From positions 310,001 through 374,000 of the forward strand of contig NZ_ONZI01000001.1 of NCBI RefSeq assembly GCF_900312995.1: DNA of 64,000 nucleotides. The letters run 5' to 3'. Positions 26,828 through 36,066 of this stretch are shown one piece after another. The notes under the pieces are model-generated. The model did not search any database, was not told the DNA's origin, and saw only the letters and a list, made by a program, of their open reading frames with translations. The DNA comes from Kushneria phyllosphaerae (GTDB taxonomy: Bacteria; Pseudomonadota; Gammaproteobacteria; Pseudomonadales; Halomonadaceae). The translations under genes were made by a program, and so were the position numbers. Every line of letters starts with the position of its first letter. Within the stretch, counting starts at the first letter, position 1.

Positions 26828-28003
26828 TCATGAGCGGGCCAGAACCGAATCATCGCACAGCGCCAGCAAATCGTTGAGAAACAAAAGCCCCAGCGGGGTG
26901 GCCTGAATGCGTGAGTGTGTCTCAAACATCAGCTCGCGGGCGATGGCCGCCCTAGTGTGAGCGTCCAGGCGCGCATCGTCGAGCCCGGTATGACGCTCCC
27001 AGAGCGCGCGCGGCACCCCGTCGCCCAGGCGCAGGGCGTTCATCAGAAACTCGAGCCCGCGCTCATCGCGCGAAAGCTTGCGTTGACCGGCCACGAAACC
27101 GCTGGGATCCCCATGACGGGCCAGATAGGTCTCGGGCTGGCGCGTTTTCCAGCGCCGCTCGATTTCAAGCCCCTTATCCAACAGGCGGGAAATCTTGCCG
27201 TGGGCACCGGCCCCGATGCCCAGATAATCCCCGAAGCACCAGTAGTTCAGATTGTGGCGCGCCTCGTGTCCGGGGCGTGACCACGCCGAAATCTCGTAGC
27301 GCTGAAAGCCGGCGCCCTCCAGACGGGCTTGGCCTGCATCCTGAATATCGGCCAGCACGTCCTCTTCGGGCAGCGTCGGCGGGCGCGAATAAAAGGCCGT
27401 ATTGGGCTCAAGCGTGAGCTGATACCAGGACAGATGCGAGGGCGAAAGCGACAGCGCCTGGTCGATATCCGCCAGTGCCGTGGCCATCGTCTGTTCGGGC
27501 AGGCCATGCATCAGATCGATATTGATCTCGTCAAAGCCGACCTCGCGCGCGGCGGTGATGGCCTTGACGGCCTCATCAGCGTTATGGATACGGCCCAGCC
27601 GGGCCAGCGCGTCGTTGTCAAAACTCTGCACCCCGACCGACAGCCGGTTGATGCCGGCGCGGCGAAAATCGGCAAAGCGCTCGCGCTCAAAGGTGCCCGG
27701 ATTGGCCTCCAGGGTAATTTCGATGTCCGGTGCCAGCGTCATGCGCTCGCGAATCCCGGCCAGCAGCCTTTGATAGCCGGCACCACTGACCAGGCTGGGC
27801 GTACCGCCGCCAATGAAAATTGACGTCAGTACCCGACCCTGAACATCGACCAGCTCGGCGTCGAGGTCGGCCAGCAGGGCATCGATATAGGCGGTTTCAG
27901 GCAGGGCCTGCGAAAGCGTATGAGAATTGAAGTCGCAGTAGGGGCACTTGCGCACGCACCATGGAACATGGATATATAGCGCCAGGGGCGGCAGGGAGGA
28001 CAT
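26828..28003 (-). CDS. hemW: Radical SAM heme chaperone HemW
   Basis: 391 aa. The radical-SAM cluster motif CVRKCPYCDF is near the N-terminus after YIHVPW, followed by the SAM-binding IFIGGGTPSL and VGVQSFD. The C-terminal HemW domain is present. HemW, long misnamed as oxygen-independent coproporphyrinogen oxidase, delivers heme to membrane proteins. It lacks the N-terminal cysteine-containing extension of true HemN. Its start overlaps the rdgB stop by one base (TGATG), so the two are coupled. Confidence 0.92.
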   Translation of the reverse strand: MSSLPPLALYIHVPWCVRKCPYCDFNSHTLSQALPETAYIDALLADLDAELVDVQGRVLTSIFIGGGTPSLVSGAGYQRLLAGIRERMTLAPDIEITLEANPGTFERERFADFRRAGINRLSVGVQSFDNDALARLGRIHNADEAVKAITAAREVGFDEINIDLMHGLPEQTMATALADIDQALSLSPSHLSWYQLTLEPNTAFYSRPPTLPEEDVLADIQDAGQARLEGAGFQRYEISAWSRPGHEARHNLNYWCFGDYLGIGAGAHGKISRLLDKGLEIERRWKTRQPETYLARHGDPSGFVAGQRKLSRDERGLEFLMNALRLGDGVPRALWERHTGLDDARLDAHTRAAIARELMFETHSRIQATPLGLLFLNDLLALCDDSVLARS

Positions 28004-28602
28004 CAGCGCTCCAGCTGCTCGAGCAGCGCGCTCAGCGCACGGCCGCGGTGGCTGATCCGGTTTTTGAGCTCGGGGGAAAGTTCAGCCACGCTTGAGCCCT
28101 GCTCGGGCACCCAGAACAGGGGGTCATAGCCAAACCCGCCCTCGCCGCGCGGCAGGGAAAGGATTTCCCCGGGCCAGCTGCCCTGAACAATAATGGGCAC
28201 CGGGTCCTCGGCATGGCGCATATAGACAAGCACGCAGTGGTATTGCGCGCCACGCTGTCCCTCGGGGATATCGGCCAGCGCCTCGATCAGCTTTTCGTTG
28301 TTGGCACGGTCATCACCCTGAGCGCCGCTATAGCGCGCCGAATAGATGCCCGGGGCACCGCCCAGTGCCGTGACGGCAAGGCCCGAGTCATCGGCCAGCG
28401 CCGGCAGACCGCTGCCAAGACAGGCCGCACGCGCCTTGAGCAGGGCATTTTCAACAAAGGTCAAGCCGGTCTCTTCAGCGGCCGATATACCATGATCGGC
28501 CTGAGCGGTAAGCTCCCATGCCAGCGGTTCCAGCAGCTCGCGGAACTCCCGCAGCTTGCCGGCATTGTTGCTGGCGACAACGAGAGAGCGTGTAGCAGAC
28601 AT
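28003..28602 (-). CDS. rdgB: XTP/dITP pyrophosphatase RdgB (Ham1 family)
   Basis: 199 aa (E. coli 197 aa). It cleans the nucleotide pool of dITP, dXTP and ITP. Family blocks: VVASNNAGKLREF at the N-terminus, ALADDSGLAVTALGGAPGIYSARYSG, and GFGYDPLFW followed by KNRISHRGRAL. It is the first gene of the rdgB-hemW pair, a common gammaproteobacterial arrangement. Confidence 0.95.
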   Translation of the reverse strand: MSATRSLVVASNNAGKLREFRELLEPLAWELTAQADHGISAAEETGLTFVENALLKARAACLGSGLPALADDSGLAVTALGGAPGIYSARYSGAQGDDRANNEKLIEALADIPEGQRGAQYHCVLVYMRHAEDPVPIIVQGSWPGEILSLPRGEGGFGYDPLFWVPEQGSSVAELSPELKNRISHRGRALSALLEQLER

Positions 28603-28701
28603 AAGGCATGATCCCCTAGTGTGATTGACGCGCCCATTTTAAAGCGCCATGTCATCACACTGGAACATATTGTTGCGGATTGGCCGACCGAAGCATACCT
28701 G

Positions 28702-28723
28702 GCGTGATACAAATAGCGTGATA
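28702..28723. repeat. Direct repeat upstream of the first CsgD-like gene
   Basis: GCGTGATA occurs at 28702-28709 and again at 28716-28723, a 14-bp period, about 135-155 nt upstream of the regulator start. TAGCGTGA also occurs about 100 nt upstream of the paralogous regulator (32198-32205). This is a possible activator site; the match is short. Confidence 0.3.
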
Positions 28724-28857
28724 TTAACCAACGAATTGGCCATCAAAACAGCGCCTGCCCGAGCGATGCTCCAGACGCCGTTTCGGAGTAAGCTTGAGCA
28801 AAGCCTCGTCGTTGGCTGTCACAACATGAGCTGATGAACGGGCATCAAGGGGGCACC

Positions 28858-29556
28858 GTGGATAGTGACGTGGAAAGTGATAAGAAGGTAGTCGTACTAC
28901 TGGTGACAGAGATCAATCCGCAAAGCGAGCTGTTCATGCAGTACGTGCGGGACAGGATCGGCTGCGAAGTAGAGACGCTGGCACCGCGGGACGCGGTTCC
29001 GGCAGAAGATGATATACAGCGTGTGGTGCTGCTCGATGCCGATCACGTCAATGAAAAGGACATGTACCACTGGGAAGAAAGTGCGGCCAGTGACAGTGCC
29101 ACACTAACGCTGGCAGCCTTTAACCTTGCCGATGAAAATCAGGCCGTCAATCTGGCGACCACCTTTCGTCTCCAGGGCGTTTTTTATCGCCGTGATTCGC
29201 TGGCCCTGATCTGCAAGGGCATTGCCAAGCTGATCAACGAAGAACTGTGGATGTCGCGCAATCTGATGACGCGACTGATCCGTTTCTATCGTCGCCAGCA
29301 GATCAACGCCTTCAGACCGGCCAACGGCCTGACGCATCGCGAACTCGAGATTCTGCGACTGCTGGGTACGGGCGCGTCCAACACCGAAATCGCCGGCCAG
29401 CTCTTTGTCAGCGAACATACGGTCAAGTCGCACCTTTACAACATCTTTCGCAAGCTCAAGGTGCGCAATCGCATTCAGGCCATGAACTGGGTGCGCCAGA
29501 ACCTGGGCGGGGCACCGTTGCCACCCTCCTCCCGCAGTACGTCGTCCGACGCCTGA
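28858..29556 (+). CDS. LuxR-family regulator, CsgD-like (copy 1)
   Basis: About 232 aa. The N-terminal 130 residues resemble the degenerate receiver of E. coli CsgD ([45 protein letters not shown]). The C-terminal LuxR helix-turn-helix is clear: [20 protein letters not shown] and [23 protein letters not shown] at 28858 follows AAGGGGG and aligns with the start of its paralogue at 32305; ATG at 28834 is the alternative. CsgD controls curli and cellulose in enterics; none of those genes are here. It is convergent with the SulP gene across a terminator. Confidence 0.85.
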   Translation: MDSDVESDKKVVVLLVTEINPQSELFMQYVRDRIGCEVETLAPRDAVPAEDDIQRVVLLDADHVNEKDMYHWEESAASDSATLTLAAFNLADENQAVNLATTFRLQGVFYRRDSLALICKGIAKLINEELWMSRNLMTRLIRFYRRQQINAFRPANGLTHRELEILRLLGTGASNTEIAGQLFVSEHTVKSHLYNIFRKLKVRNRIQAMNWVRQNLGGAPLPPSSRSTSSDA

Positions 29557-29580
29557 GCACGTCTGCTGCCGGGTCACGAC

Positions 29581-29618
29581 AGGGCGCTCCTGACCGTAAT
29601 GGTCAGGGGCGCCCTTTT
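29581..29618 (+). terminator. Rho-independent terminator after the first CsgD-like gene
   Basis: A long stem, AGGGCGC-T-CCTGACC against GGTCAGG-G-GCGCCCT with one mismatch, has a GTAAT loop and ends in TTTT. Confidence 0.85.
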
Positions 29619-29659
29619 CATGGTTCATATGGCCAGTTCATGGTTCGTATGCCCAGACT

Positions 29660-31213
29660 TCAGGCAGCGGGCGCCATATCACTGTCTGACGACGACCTTG
29701 AGGAGCGCAGGGCGGGATAGCTGGCCGTCAGGCCGTTGACCTGCTTGAGCTCGACCACGATGTCACGCTCGTGCGAGGAGTAGACGAAGTTGTCGATATC
29801 CTCCTGAATATCGGGGTCAATGAACCCCGCCTCGCGGGCATCAATGATCAGATGACTGCCGTCGGTGATTTCATCAAGGTAGTAGCGCACCTTGTCACGG
29901 TTGAGAAAGGACACATCGGTATGAAACCGCAGCAGGGCATAGCGGTCATGATGGGTAAACGACACCGAGGAGTGATAGTTGGCGCGCACCAGAAAGTAGA
30001 GCCCGCACAAAAAGCCGATGATGACTCCCTCCAGCAGATTGGTGACCATGATCGCCACCACCGTCACGGCAAAGGGCACAAAGCGCTGCCAGCCCTGATG
30101 ATAGTGCGCAAGGATCGTGGCCGGCCGGGCCAGCTTGTAACCGGTATGCACCAGCACCGCCGCCAGACACGCCAGCGGAATGAACTCCAGTGCCCCGGCC
30201 ACGAACGCCACGCTGCACAGCAGCAGCAGGCCGTGCACGAAACTGGCCAGACGCGTGCGTCCGCCGGCCTGCACGTTGGCCGAACTGCGCACGATCACGG
30301 CCGTAATCGGCAACCCGCCGACCATGCCACTGACCATATTGCCGATACCCTGCGCCTTGAGCTCGCGATGCGGCGGTGAATGGCGCTTGAGCGGGTCGAT
30401 CTTGTCGACCGCCTCCAGACTCAAAAGGGTTTCAAGGCTGGCCACCAGTGCCAGCGTCACGGCCGTCATGTAGACCTGCGGCTTGAGCAGATCCGCCACC
30501 ACCGGCAGCTGCAGCTGACCGATAAAATCGACCGGGCCACCAAGCCCGGGCAGGGAGATACGCTGACCGGCCTCCAGCGCTCCGGGCAGGCCCATGGCCA
30601 GCGCCAGACGGTCCATGCCGATGGCCACCAGCACGGCCACCAGCGCCGCCGGGAAGCGCTTGATCACTGCCGGCATGAAGGGCTTCTCCCAGCTGACCAG
30701 TATGCCCAGCGTTACCACGGCAATGGCCAGCGCCACCGGTGACAGGTTGGCCAGCAGCGCGCCGACATTCAAAAGCGACACCTCGCTGTCCTGCGAGAGT
30801 CCCAGCGCCAGCGGTATCTGATTCAGGATCAGAATCAACCCGATGGCCGCCAGCATGCCCTTGATGACGGCCGAAGGTACAAAGGCACCGATCTTGCCCA
30901 GACGAAGAAAGCCGAATATCAGCTGCAGGGCGCCGGCCAGCACCGTGGCCATGAAAAGTCCGCTCAGACCGAGCTGTTCGACGGCACTCAATACGATCAC
31001 GGTCAGGCCGGCAGCCGGGCCGGACACGCTCAAGGAAGAGCCGCTGAACATCGAGACGACAAGACCGCCAATGATACCGGCAATCAGTCCGGAGAGCGGC
31101 GGTGCCCCCGAGGCCAGTGAAATGCCCAGACACAAGGGAATGGCGACCAGAAAGACCACGACGCCAGCAGGTAAATCCTGTGGCAGCGTCTTTAATGAAA
31201 GCGCTTTGCTCAT
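29660..31213 (-). CDS. SulP-family anion (probable bicarbonate) transporter
   Basis: 517 aa. The membrane part has the SulP opening LPAGVVVFLVAIPLCLGISL, the SVSGPAAGLTVIV block and SLETLLSLEAVDKIDP. A STAS domain covers the last about 100 residues (HLIIDAREAGFIDPDIQEDI). SulP proteins move sulfate, bicarbonate or dicarboxylates. Here the gene follows a beta-carbonic anhydrase by 41 nt on the same strand, which points to bicarbonate. The ribosome site is weak. It converges with the upstream CsgD-like gene. Confidence 0.88.
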   Translation of the reverse strand: MSKALSLKTLPQDLPAGVVVFLVAIPLCLGISLASGAPPLSGLIAGIIGGLVVSMFSGSSLSVSGPAAGLTVIVLSAVEQLGLSGLFMATVLAGALQLIFGFLRLGKIGAFVPSAVIKGMLAAIGLILILNQIPLALGLSQDSEVSLLNVGALLANLSPVALAIAVVTLGILVSWEKPFMPAVIKRFPAALVAVLVAIGMDRLALAMGLPGALEAGQRISLPGLGGPVDFIGQLQLPVVADLLKPQVYMTAVTLALVASLETLLSLEAVDKIDPLKRHSPPHRELKAQGIGNMVSGMVGGLPITAVIVRSSANVQAGGRTRLASFVHGLLLLCSVAFVAGALEFIPLACLAAVLVHTGYKLARPATILAHYHQGWQRFVPFAVTVVAIMVTNLLEGVIIGFLCGLYFLVRANYHSSVSFTHHDRYALLRFHTDVSFLNRDKVRYYLDEITDGSHLIIDAREAGFIDPDIQEDIDNFVYSSHERDIVVELKQVNGLTASYPALRSSRSSSDSDMAPAA

Positions 31214-31254
31214 GTTAACTGTCTCTTTTCATGAATAATGAAACGATTGAATGG

Positions 31255-31887
31255 TCAGACGGCGCAGGCCTGAACACGCTCGCAACCTTCACCATTCCAG
31301 CGCTGAATTTCGCGCAGTCTTCCCGTTTCCAGGGCATACACCATGCCGTGAATCGTCGGTAGCTGGTGGCGTGACCAGTGCGCCTGAATCAGCGGCAATT
31401 CACTGAGTGTTCTGATTTGATCGGCCACATTGAAGGCCACCAGCCGATCCAGACGTTCGGCATCGTCGGTAATTTCTGCCAGCTCATCGGCATGCCTTCT
31501 TCTGACGTTACGGATGCCATCCAGGTGATGATCAAGATGAGAAAGGCCGGTATTTTCATCTGTCATTGCCGCCTTGATGCCCCCACATCGATGATGACCG
31601 CAGACGATGATATGACGGACCTTTAATACAGCAACTGCGTATTCAAGTACGCTCATAAAGCCTGTTTCATTGGGGCAGACCCGATTGGCCACATTACGAT
31701 GAATAAACATTTCGCCCGGCGAGGTATTACAAAGCTGCTCGGCAGGAACACGGCTGTCAGAACAGCCGATCCAGAGCACTTCCGGAGATTGCCCGGCGCT
31801 CAAGCGATCAAACATGTTTGGATCGCGATGTTTGATTTCACTGGCCCAGGCCTGATTTTCCAGCAACAATCTCTCGACAAAACGCAT
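31255..31887 (-). CDS. can: Beta-class carbonic anhydrase
   Basis: 210 aa. It interconverts CO2 and bicarbonate. Zinc ligands are visible: Cys with the Asp-Arg dyad in WIGCSDSRVP, and His plus Cys in IIVCGHHRCGGI. Other family blocks are FIHRNVANRV and LEYAVAVLKV. The start at 31887 has AGAGGAG about 7 nt upstream and matches the usual N-terminus; the frame continues to 32010 without similarity. It is the first gene of a two-gene operon with the SulP transporter. Confidence 0.93.
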   Translation of the reverse strand: MRFVERLLLENQAWASEIKHRDPNMFDRLSAGQSPEVLWIGCSDSRVPAEQLCNTSPGEMFIHRNVANRVCPNETGFMSVLEYAVAVLKVRHIIVCGHHRCGGIKAAMTDENTGLSHLDHHLDGIRNVRRRHADELAEITDDAERLDRLVAFNVADQIRTLSELPLIQAHWSRHQLPTIHGMVYALETGRLREIQRWNGEGCERVQACAV

Positions 31888-32304
31888 CTGGCGCTCCTCT
31901 ATTTTGTTACGAAACGGTAACCGATACGTTTCAAATCCATCCCATAACGCAATTTCCTGTGCACAATGCGCCATTTGATGTAGATGCACGTTTTGACCGC
32001 TCTCATTCAAAAATCGATCGCCTTATAATCGAGAGCATCTTCAGTACCCCGGTCGCGTCGGCTATCGGTACGATCACCGGAACCACTACGGCGTTTCTGC
32101 TGATCGACCTAGAACGTTAGTCGCAAGAGCTTAATCAGCTCTGAACCTTAAGTGCTTTTAAGTAGTTGTTTTGTTTATTTTTTTACTTAATCTTACTTAG
32201 CGTGAAGGGTGCCCTGTCCGGTGCGCCGGACCCTGGCACATCCCCCTGTTTTGATCGCTGTCGGGTGTCTGAAGGCCTTCATACTCTTTACCAGGGCCAC
32301 TTTC
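31888..32304. promoter_or_regulatory. Divergent control region between carbonic anhydrase and CsgD-like copy 2
   Basis: 417 bp without a gene and more AT-rich than its surroundings. It contains a perfect TATAAT at 32024-32029 (no good -35 at 17 bp; TTGACC lies 25 bp upstream), an inverted repeat AGAGCT-TAATC-AGCTCT at 32126-32142, and a T-rich stretch at 32155-32200 with repeated ACTTA. It must hold promoters for both flanking genes; exact sites are uncertain. Confidence 0.5.
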
Positions 32305-32988
32305 ATGGATGTGACGAATATTGCACTGATCATGGTGACCAAAAGCAGCCCCCAGAATGAGCTGTTTCTGGACTATCTCCGTCAGCAACTGGACTGCCAT
32401 GTGCAGCAGCTGCCGACCGATGAGCCACCCGAATTACCCGAGAATCTAAAGCATTGCCGCGTTGTGGCACTGCTGGACGACGATCATCTGGAAGAGTCCG
32501 TGCTGCGTGAGTGGACCCAGCAGCTGGGCCAGTATGACGATGCCATCTTCACGGCTTTCAACATGAGCAATGAGGACCGCGCCGTCGCGCTGATGATGCG
32601 CATGCCGCTGCACGGTATCTTTTATCGGGGGGATTCCCTTGAGCTGATCAGCAAAGGCATTCGCAAGCTGTTTGAAGGGGAGATGTGGCTGTCACGCCCG
32701 CTGATGGAGCGTCTCTTGTGCGCCTACTGGCATCGTCAGCACGGCGAGCAGCTGCCGCTGGCAAGTCTGACCCCGCGGGAGCAGGAAATTCTGGGGCTGC
32801 TGGACAGCGGTGCCAGCAACCTGGACATCGCGGATCGCCTGTCCATCAGCGAGCACACGGTCAAGTCGCACCTGTATCACGTGTTTCGAAAGCTCAAGGT
32901 AAGAAACCGGGCCCAGGCGCTGAATCTGCTGCGCCAGCAGCCCACGGCCGTGGTGGCCGCGCCCCGCACGCGTCGGGAAACGGCCTGA
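32305..32988 (+). CDS. LuxR-family regulator, CsgD-like (copy 2)
   Basis: 227 aa, clearly paralogous to the regulator at 28858 through its whole length. Shared points include SPQNELFLDYLRQQL, VVALLDDDHLEE, LHGIFYRGDSLELISKGI and the helix-turn-helix [20 protein letters not shown]. The HTH is preceded by LTPREQEILGLLDSGASN. The start at 32305 is the in-frame ATG that aligns with copy 1; the frame opens at 32209. It diverges from the carbonic anhydrase/SulP operon, which makes that operon a likely target. The target is inferred. Confidence 0.85.
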   Translation: MDVTNIALIMVTKSSPQNELFLDYLRQQLDCHVQQLPTDEPPELPENLKHCRVVALLDDDHLEESVLREWTQQLGQYDDAIFTAFNMSNEDRAVALMMRMPLHGIFYRGDSLELISKGIRKLFEGEMWLSRPLMERLLCAYWHRQHGEQLPLASLTPREQEILGLLDSGASNLDIADRLSISEHTVKSHLYHVFRKLKVRNRAQALNLLRQQPTAVVAAPRTRRETA

Positions 32989-33009
32989 CAGGCCATCGGC
33001 CGGGTAGGG

Positions 33010-34587
33010 TCAGTTCAGGCGCAGTCGCTCCCTGATCAGGGAGACCAGCGTCAGATTGGCATCCTCGGCCGTCGTGTCCAGATGAATCAGATAGGCCAGC
33101 TCATCCTCGCCGAAGTCTTCACGCAAGGCGAGCTGGTGATCCAGCACTTCGATCCCTGCCTCCGAGACTTGACCCCGCCGGCTTTGACGTCGTCCGAGCC
33201 GATCCCGCAGAGTCGCATCATCGGCCTCGAAACTGATCAGAAGTGCCGCCAGCCCGCGCTTTTCGGCTTCGTGGCGCAGCCGGTCACGCTGCAGGCGCTT
33301 AAGCGATGTGGCATCAATGCAGACCGGATAACCGGCTTCCATCAGCGTGCCACTCAAGTGGGCCAGTCGCTCGTAGGTCTGGCGGGTCATCTCATCGCTA
33401 TAAAGGCCCTGTGCCACGCCCGAGCCTGAATCGGCATCGGGTGCCAGCTCACAAAGGCGCTTGCGCTCGACATCGGAACGAAGACGTATCGCGCCCAGCG
33501 TGCGTACGACCTGCTCGGTAAACCGGCTCTTGCCGCTGCCCGAGACGCCCACGCTGATCAAAAGCCAGGGGATATCGGTCTCACTGTAGCGCTCGGCCAG
33601 CGCGATATAGCTGCGATAGTCCGACAGTGCCGCTTCGCGGTCCGCCGGATGTAGATCCGGCTGCTGAAGACGAAACAGGGCCACCTTGGCCCGTACCATG
33701 GCTCGATAGGCCTTGTACCAGGGCAAAAGGCGAACCAGTTCGTGATCCCCGCTGCTTTCCAGGTAGCGATTGAGCACGTGACTGGACAGCGCATGCTCAC
33801 CGCGCGCTTCCAGATCCATCAGCAAAAAGGCCAGCTCACAGCAGACATCGTTGTAGCGCAGGTCATCGTTGAACTCGATACAGTCAAAGATCAGCGCCCG
33901 CCCCTGATGCTGCACCACATTGGCCAGATGCACATCGCCATGCGTTTCGCGCACGAACCCCTCGCGTTGGCGCCTTGCCAGTAAAGGTTCAAGCCGGTGA
34001 TAGAGCTCTTCGGCGCGCGTAGCCAGCTCTTCCAGACGACGACGATCCGTTTCATCTTCCAGCAGCGGTCGAATCTGATCGAAATTCTGGACCACCGGCG
34101 CATGGACGGCCTCGGGCGCGCCAAAGGCACTGTCCGGCAATACGCGCTCACTACGCTGATGAAAGGCGACCAGCTGATCCACCATGTCATCCATCATCGT
34201 GCGGGTCAGCTCGTTGTTGGCCTGCAGCGTCGAGAAAAGCCCGGCGTTATCGAACTGGCGCATGCACACGGCATACTCGAAGGGCTCGCCTTCCCCGTCC
34301 AGCACGGGGGATTCGGACGTGCCGCTGATGGGGACGACCCGCTCATAAAGATCGCCTGCCAGCCGACGATTGAGCCGCACCTCGTCTTCACAAAAGCGCT
34401 TGCGACGTTCCAGCGTCGAGAAATTCAGAAAGCCGAAATCCAGCGGCTTCTTGATCTTGTAGGCGTACTCACCGGTCAGGATGACCCAGGAAATATGGGT
34501 CTCGTACACCTGCAGGCTGGACACCTCATGTTTGAAAAACCGGCCGCTTCTCAGCGCGCTGATCAGTGACTGACTCAAGGGGCTCAC
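33010..34587 (-). CDS. Two-domain kinase-like protein (aminoglycoside phosphotransferase-like plus P-loop kinase)
   Basis: 525 aa joining two ATP-dependent folds. Residues about 1-320 are APH-like (COG2187): HGDVHLANVV catalytic loop near residue 214 and the metal-binding IFDCIEFNDDLRYND. Residues about 335-525 are a predicted P-loop kinase (COG0645) with GVSGSGKSRFTEQV, RSDVERKRL and GYPVCIDATSLK. This fusion recurs in proteobacteria but has no known substrate. The start is GTG at 34587 with the ribosome site too close; TTG three codons on has GGAG 8 nt upstream and may be the real start. It is not likely to be a resistance gene. Confidence 0.8.
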   Translation of the reverse strand: MSPLSQSLISALRSGRFFKHEVSSLQVYETHISWVILTGEYAYKIKKPLDFGFLNFSTLERRKRFCEDEVRLNRRLAGDLYERVVPISGTSESPVLDGEGEPFEYAVCMRQFDNAGLFSTLQANNELTRTMMDDMVDQLVAFHQRSERVLPDSAFGAPEAVHAPVVQNFDQIRPLLEDETDRRRLEELATRAEELYHRLEPLLARRQREGFVRETHGDVHLANVVQHQGRALIFDCIEFNDDLRYNDVCCELAFLLMDLEARGEHALSSHVLNRYLESSGDHELVRLLPWYKAYRAMVRAKVALFRLQQPDLHPADREAALSDYRSYIALAERYSETDIPWLLISVGVSGSGKSRFTEQVVRTLGAIRLRSDVERKRLCELAPDADSGSGVAQGLYSDEMTRQTYERLAHLSGTLMEAGYPVCIDATSLKRLQRDRLRHEAEKRGLAALLISFEADDATLRDRLGRRQSRRGQVSEAGIEVLDHQLALREDFGEDELAYLIHLDTTAEDANLTLVSLIRERLRLN

Positions 34588-34659
34588 TCCGGATCAGTGA
34601 TGAAATTCGTCCGCCGAACATCGACGAACGGGGAAGGACGCCCCGAAAGGCGTCGACGA

Positions 34660-35949
34660 TCAGGTCAGGGTCGCAAACACTGCCTCGGCGGCATCCAGGG
34701 TGGCATTGATGTCTTCATCCTCATGGACGCTGGACATGAAGCCGGCCTCGAACGGAGACGGTGCCATATAGACGCCGCGGTCCAGCATGGCCGTAAAGAA
34801 GCGTCTGAAGCGCTCAACGTCACAGCCGGTCGCCGCCGCGAAGTCGTTGACCTCGGTCTGGTCGGTAAAGAAGATGCCAAACATGCCACCGACGCGATGG
34901 GTCAGAAGCGACACACCGGCCGCCCTTGCGCGCTGCTCGAGACCGTCACACAGGGTGTTGACGCGCTCGCTCAGACGCTTGTGAAAGTCGGGCTGACGAA
35001 TCTTTTTCAACAGCGCGATTCCCGCGGCCATGGCCAGCGGATTGCCGGAAAGCGTTCCGGCCTGATAGACCGGCCCCAGCGGCGAGAGATATTCCATGAT
35101 ATGGCGCTTGCCGCCGAAGGCGCCCACCGGCATGCCGCCCCCGACAATCTTGCCCAGACAGGTCAGATCGGGGGTGATGCTGTAATGGGCCTGAGCCCCG
35201 CCCAGCGCCACACGAAACCCGGTCATGACCTCATCAAAGATCAACACGGCGCCGGACTCGTCACACACCTCGCGCAGACACTTCAAAAATCCCGGCACTG
35301 GCGGAATGCAGTTCATGTTGCCGGCCACCGGCTCCACGATCACGCAGGCCACCTGATCGCCGATCTCGCGAAAGCACTCGCGCACACCCTCGATATCGTT
35401 GTAGGAGAGCGTCACGGTGTGCTCGGCAAGCGATGCCGGCACCCCGGGTGAGCTGGGCTCGCCATGGGTCAGCGCACCGGAGCCGGCCTTGACCAGCAGC
35501 GAATCCACATGACCGTGATAGTTGCCCTCGAACTTGACCACCTTGTCGCGACCGGTATAGCCGCGCGCCAGGCGTACCGCGGACATGGTGGCCTCGGTCC
35601 CCGAGTTGACCATGCGCACCATGTCAATCGACGGCATGATCTCGCAGATCAGCTCCGCCATGTCGGTCTCGACCGCGGTCGGCGTGCCAAACGAAAGGCC
35701 GTCTTCCAGTCGATCGCGCACGGCACCCAGCACGTCCGGGTCGGCATGACCGGTAATCATCGGCCCCCAGGAGCCGACATAGTCGATGTAACGCTTGCCT
35801 TCGACATCAAAGAGATAGGGGCCGCGGGCACGTGACACGAACATGGGGGCACGGCCCATGCCCTTGAAGGCACGAACCGGAGAATTGACGCCACCGGGGA
35901 TGCGGTGTCCGGCGCGGGTAAAAAGCGTCTCGGAGGTGATGAGATCCAT
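34660..35949 (-). CDS. hemL: Glutamate-1-semialdehyde 2,1-aminomutase HemL
   Basis: 429 aa (E. coli 426 aa). This PLP enzyme makes 5-aminolevulinate, the heme precursor. Typical blocks: [67 protein letters not shown], and the PLP lysine in [23 protein letters not shown] lies upstream of the ATG. E. coli has hemL-clcA-erpA; here thiE, thiD and hemJ lie between hemL and clc. Confidence 0.96.
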   Translation of the reverse strand: MDLITSETLFTRAGHRIPGGVNSPVRAFKGMGRAPMFVSRARGPYLFDVEGKRYIDYVGSWGPMITGHADPDVLGAVRDRLEDGLSFGTPTAVETDMAELICEIMPSIDMVRMVNSGTEATMSAVRLARGYTGRDKVVKFEGNYHGHVDSLLVKAGSGALTHGEPSSPGVPASLAEHTVTLSYNDIEGVRECFREIGDQVACVIVEPVAGNMNCIPPVPGFLKCLREVCDESGAVLIFDEVMTGFRVALGGAQAHYSITPDLTCLGKIVGGGMPVGAFGGKRHIMEYLSPLGPVYQAGTLSGNPLAMAAGIALLKKIRQPDFHKRLSERVNTLCDGLEQRARAAGVSLLTHRVGGMFGIFFTDQTEVNDFAAATGCDVERFRRFFTAMLDRGVYMAPSPFEAGFMSSVHEDEDINATLDAAEAVFATLT

Positions 35950-35977
35950 CTTCGCGCTCCTGTGCGGGAAAAAGTGC

Positions 35978-35994
35978 CGGTCCGAAAGGGACCG
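35978..35994 (-). terminator. Hairpin upstream of hemL (possible terminator or attenuator)
   Basis: CGGTCC and GGACCG pair around a 5-nt loop. Reading on the minus strand it is followed four nt later by TTTTT. It lies after thiE and before hemL, so it could end the thiDE transcript or attenuate hemL. Confidence 0.4.
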
Positions 35995-36009
35995 TTTGCA
36001 GGTTCAGGG

Positions 36010-36057
36010 TTATCCACATCCCGTCAGCAGGTACGGCTTGAATCGGGGTGTGGATAA
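36010..36057. promoter_or_regulatory. Inverted pair of perfect DnaA boxes upstream of hemL
   Basis: TTATCCACA at 36010-36018 on the plus strand and TGTGGATAA at 36049-36057 (the same box on the minus strand). Both match the strict consensus and the similarity extends a few bases on each side. They fill the 117-bp gap between thiE and hemL. Confidence 0.7.
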
Positions 36058-36066
36058 CGTGAAAAC

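Noticed and set aside
31993..32029. TTGACC...TATAAT as a standard promoter for the second CsgD-like gene
   Set aside because: The spacer is 25 bp, too long for a sigma-70 pair; only the TATAAT is kept as a candidate.
33010..34587. Reading the APH-like protein as an aminoglycoside-resistance gene
   Set aside because: The domain belongs to the COG2187 chromosomal fusion with a P-loop kinase, with no mobile-element context.
34637..34654. Hairpin GACGCC/GGCGTC downstream of hemL
   Set aside because: A short 6-bp stem without a following T run on the minus strand; too weak to call a terminator.
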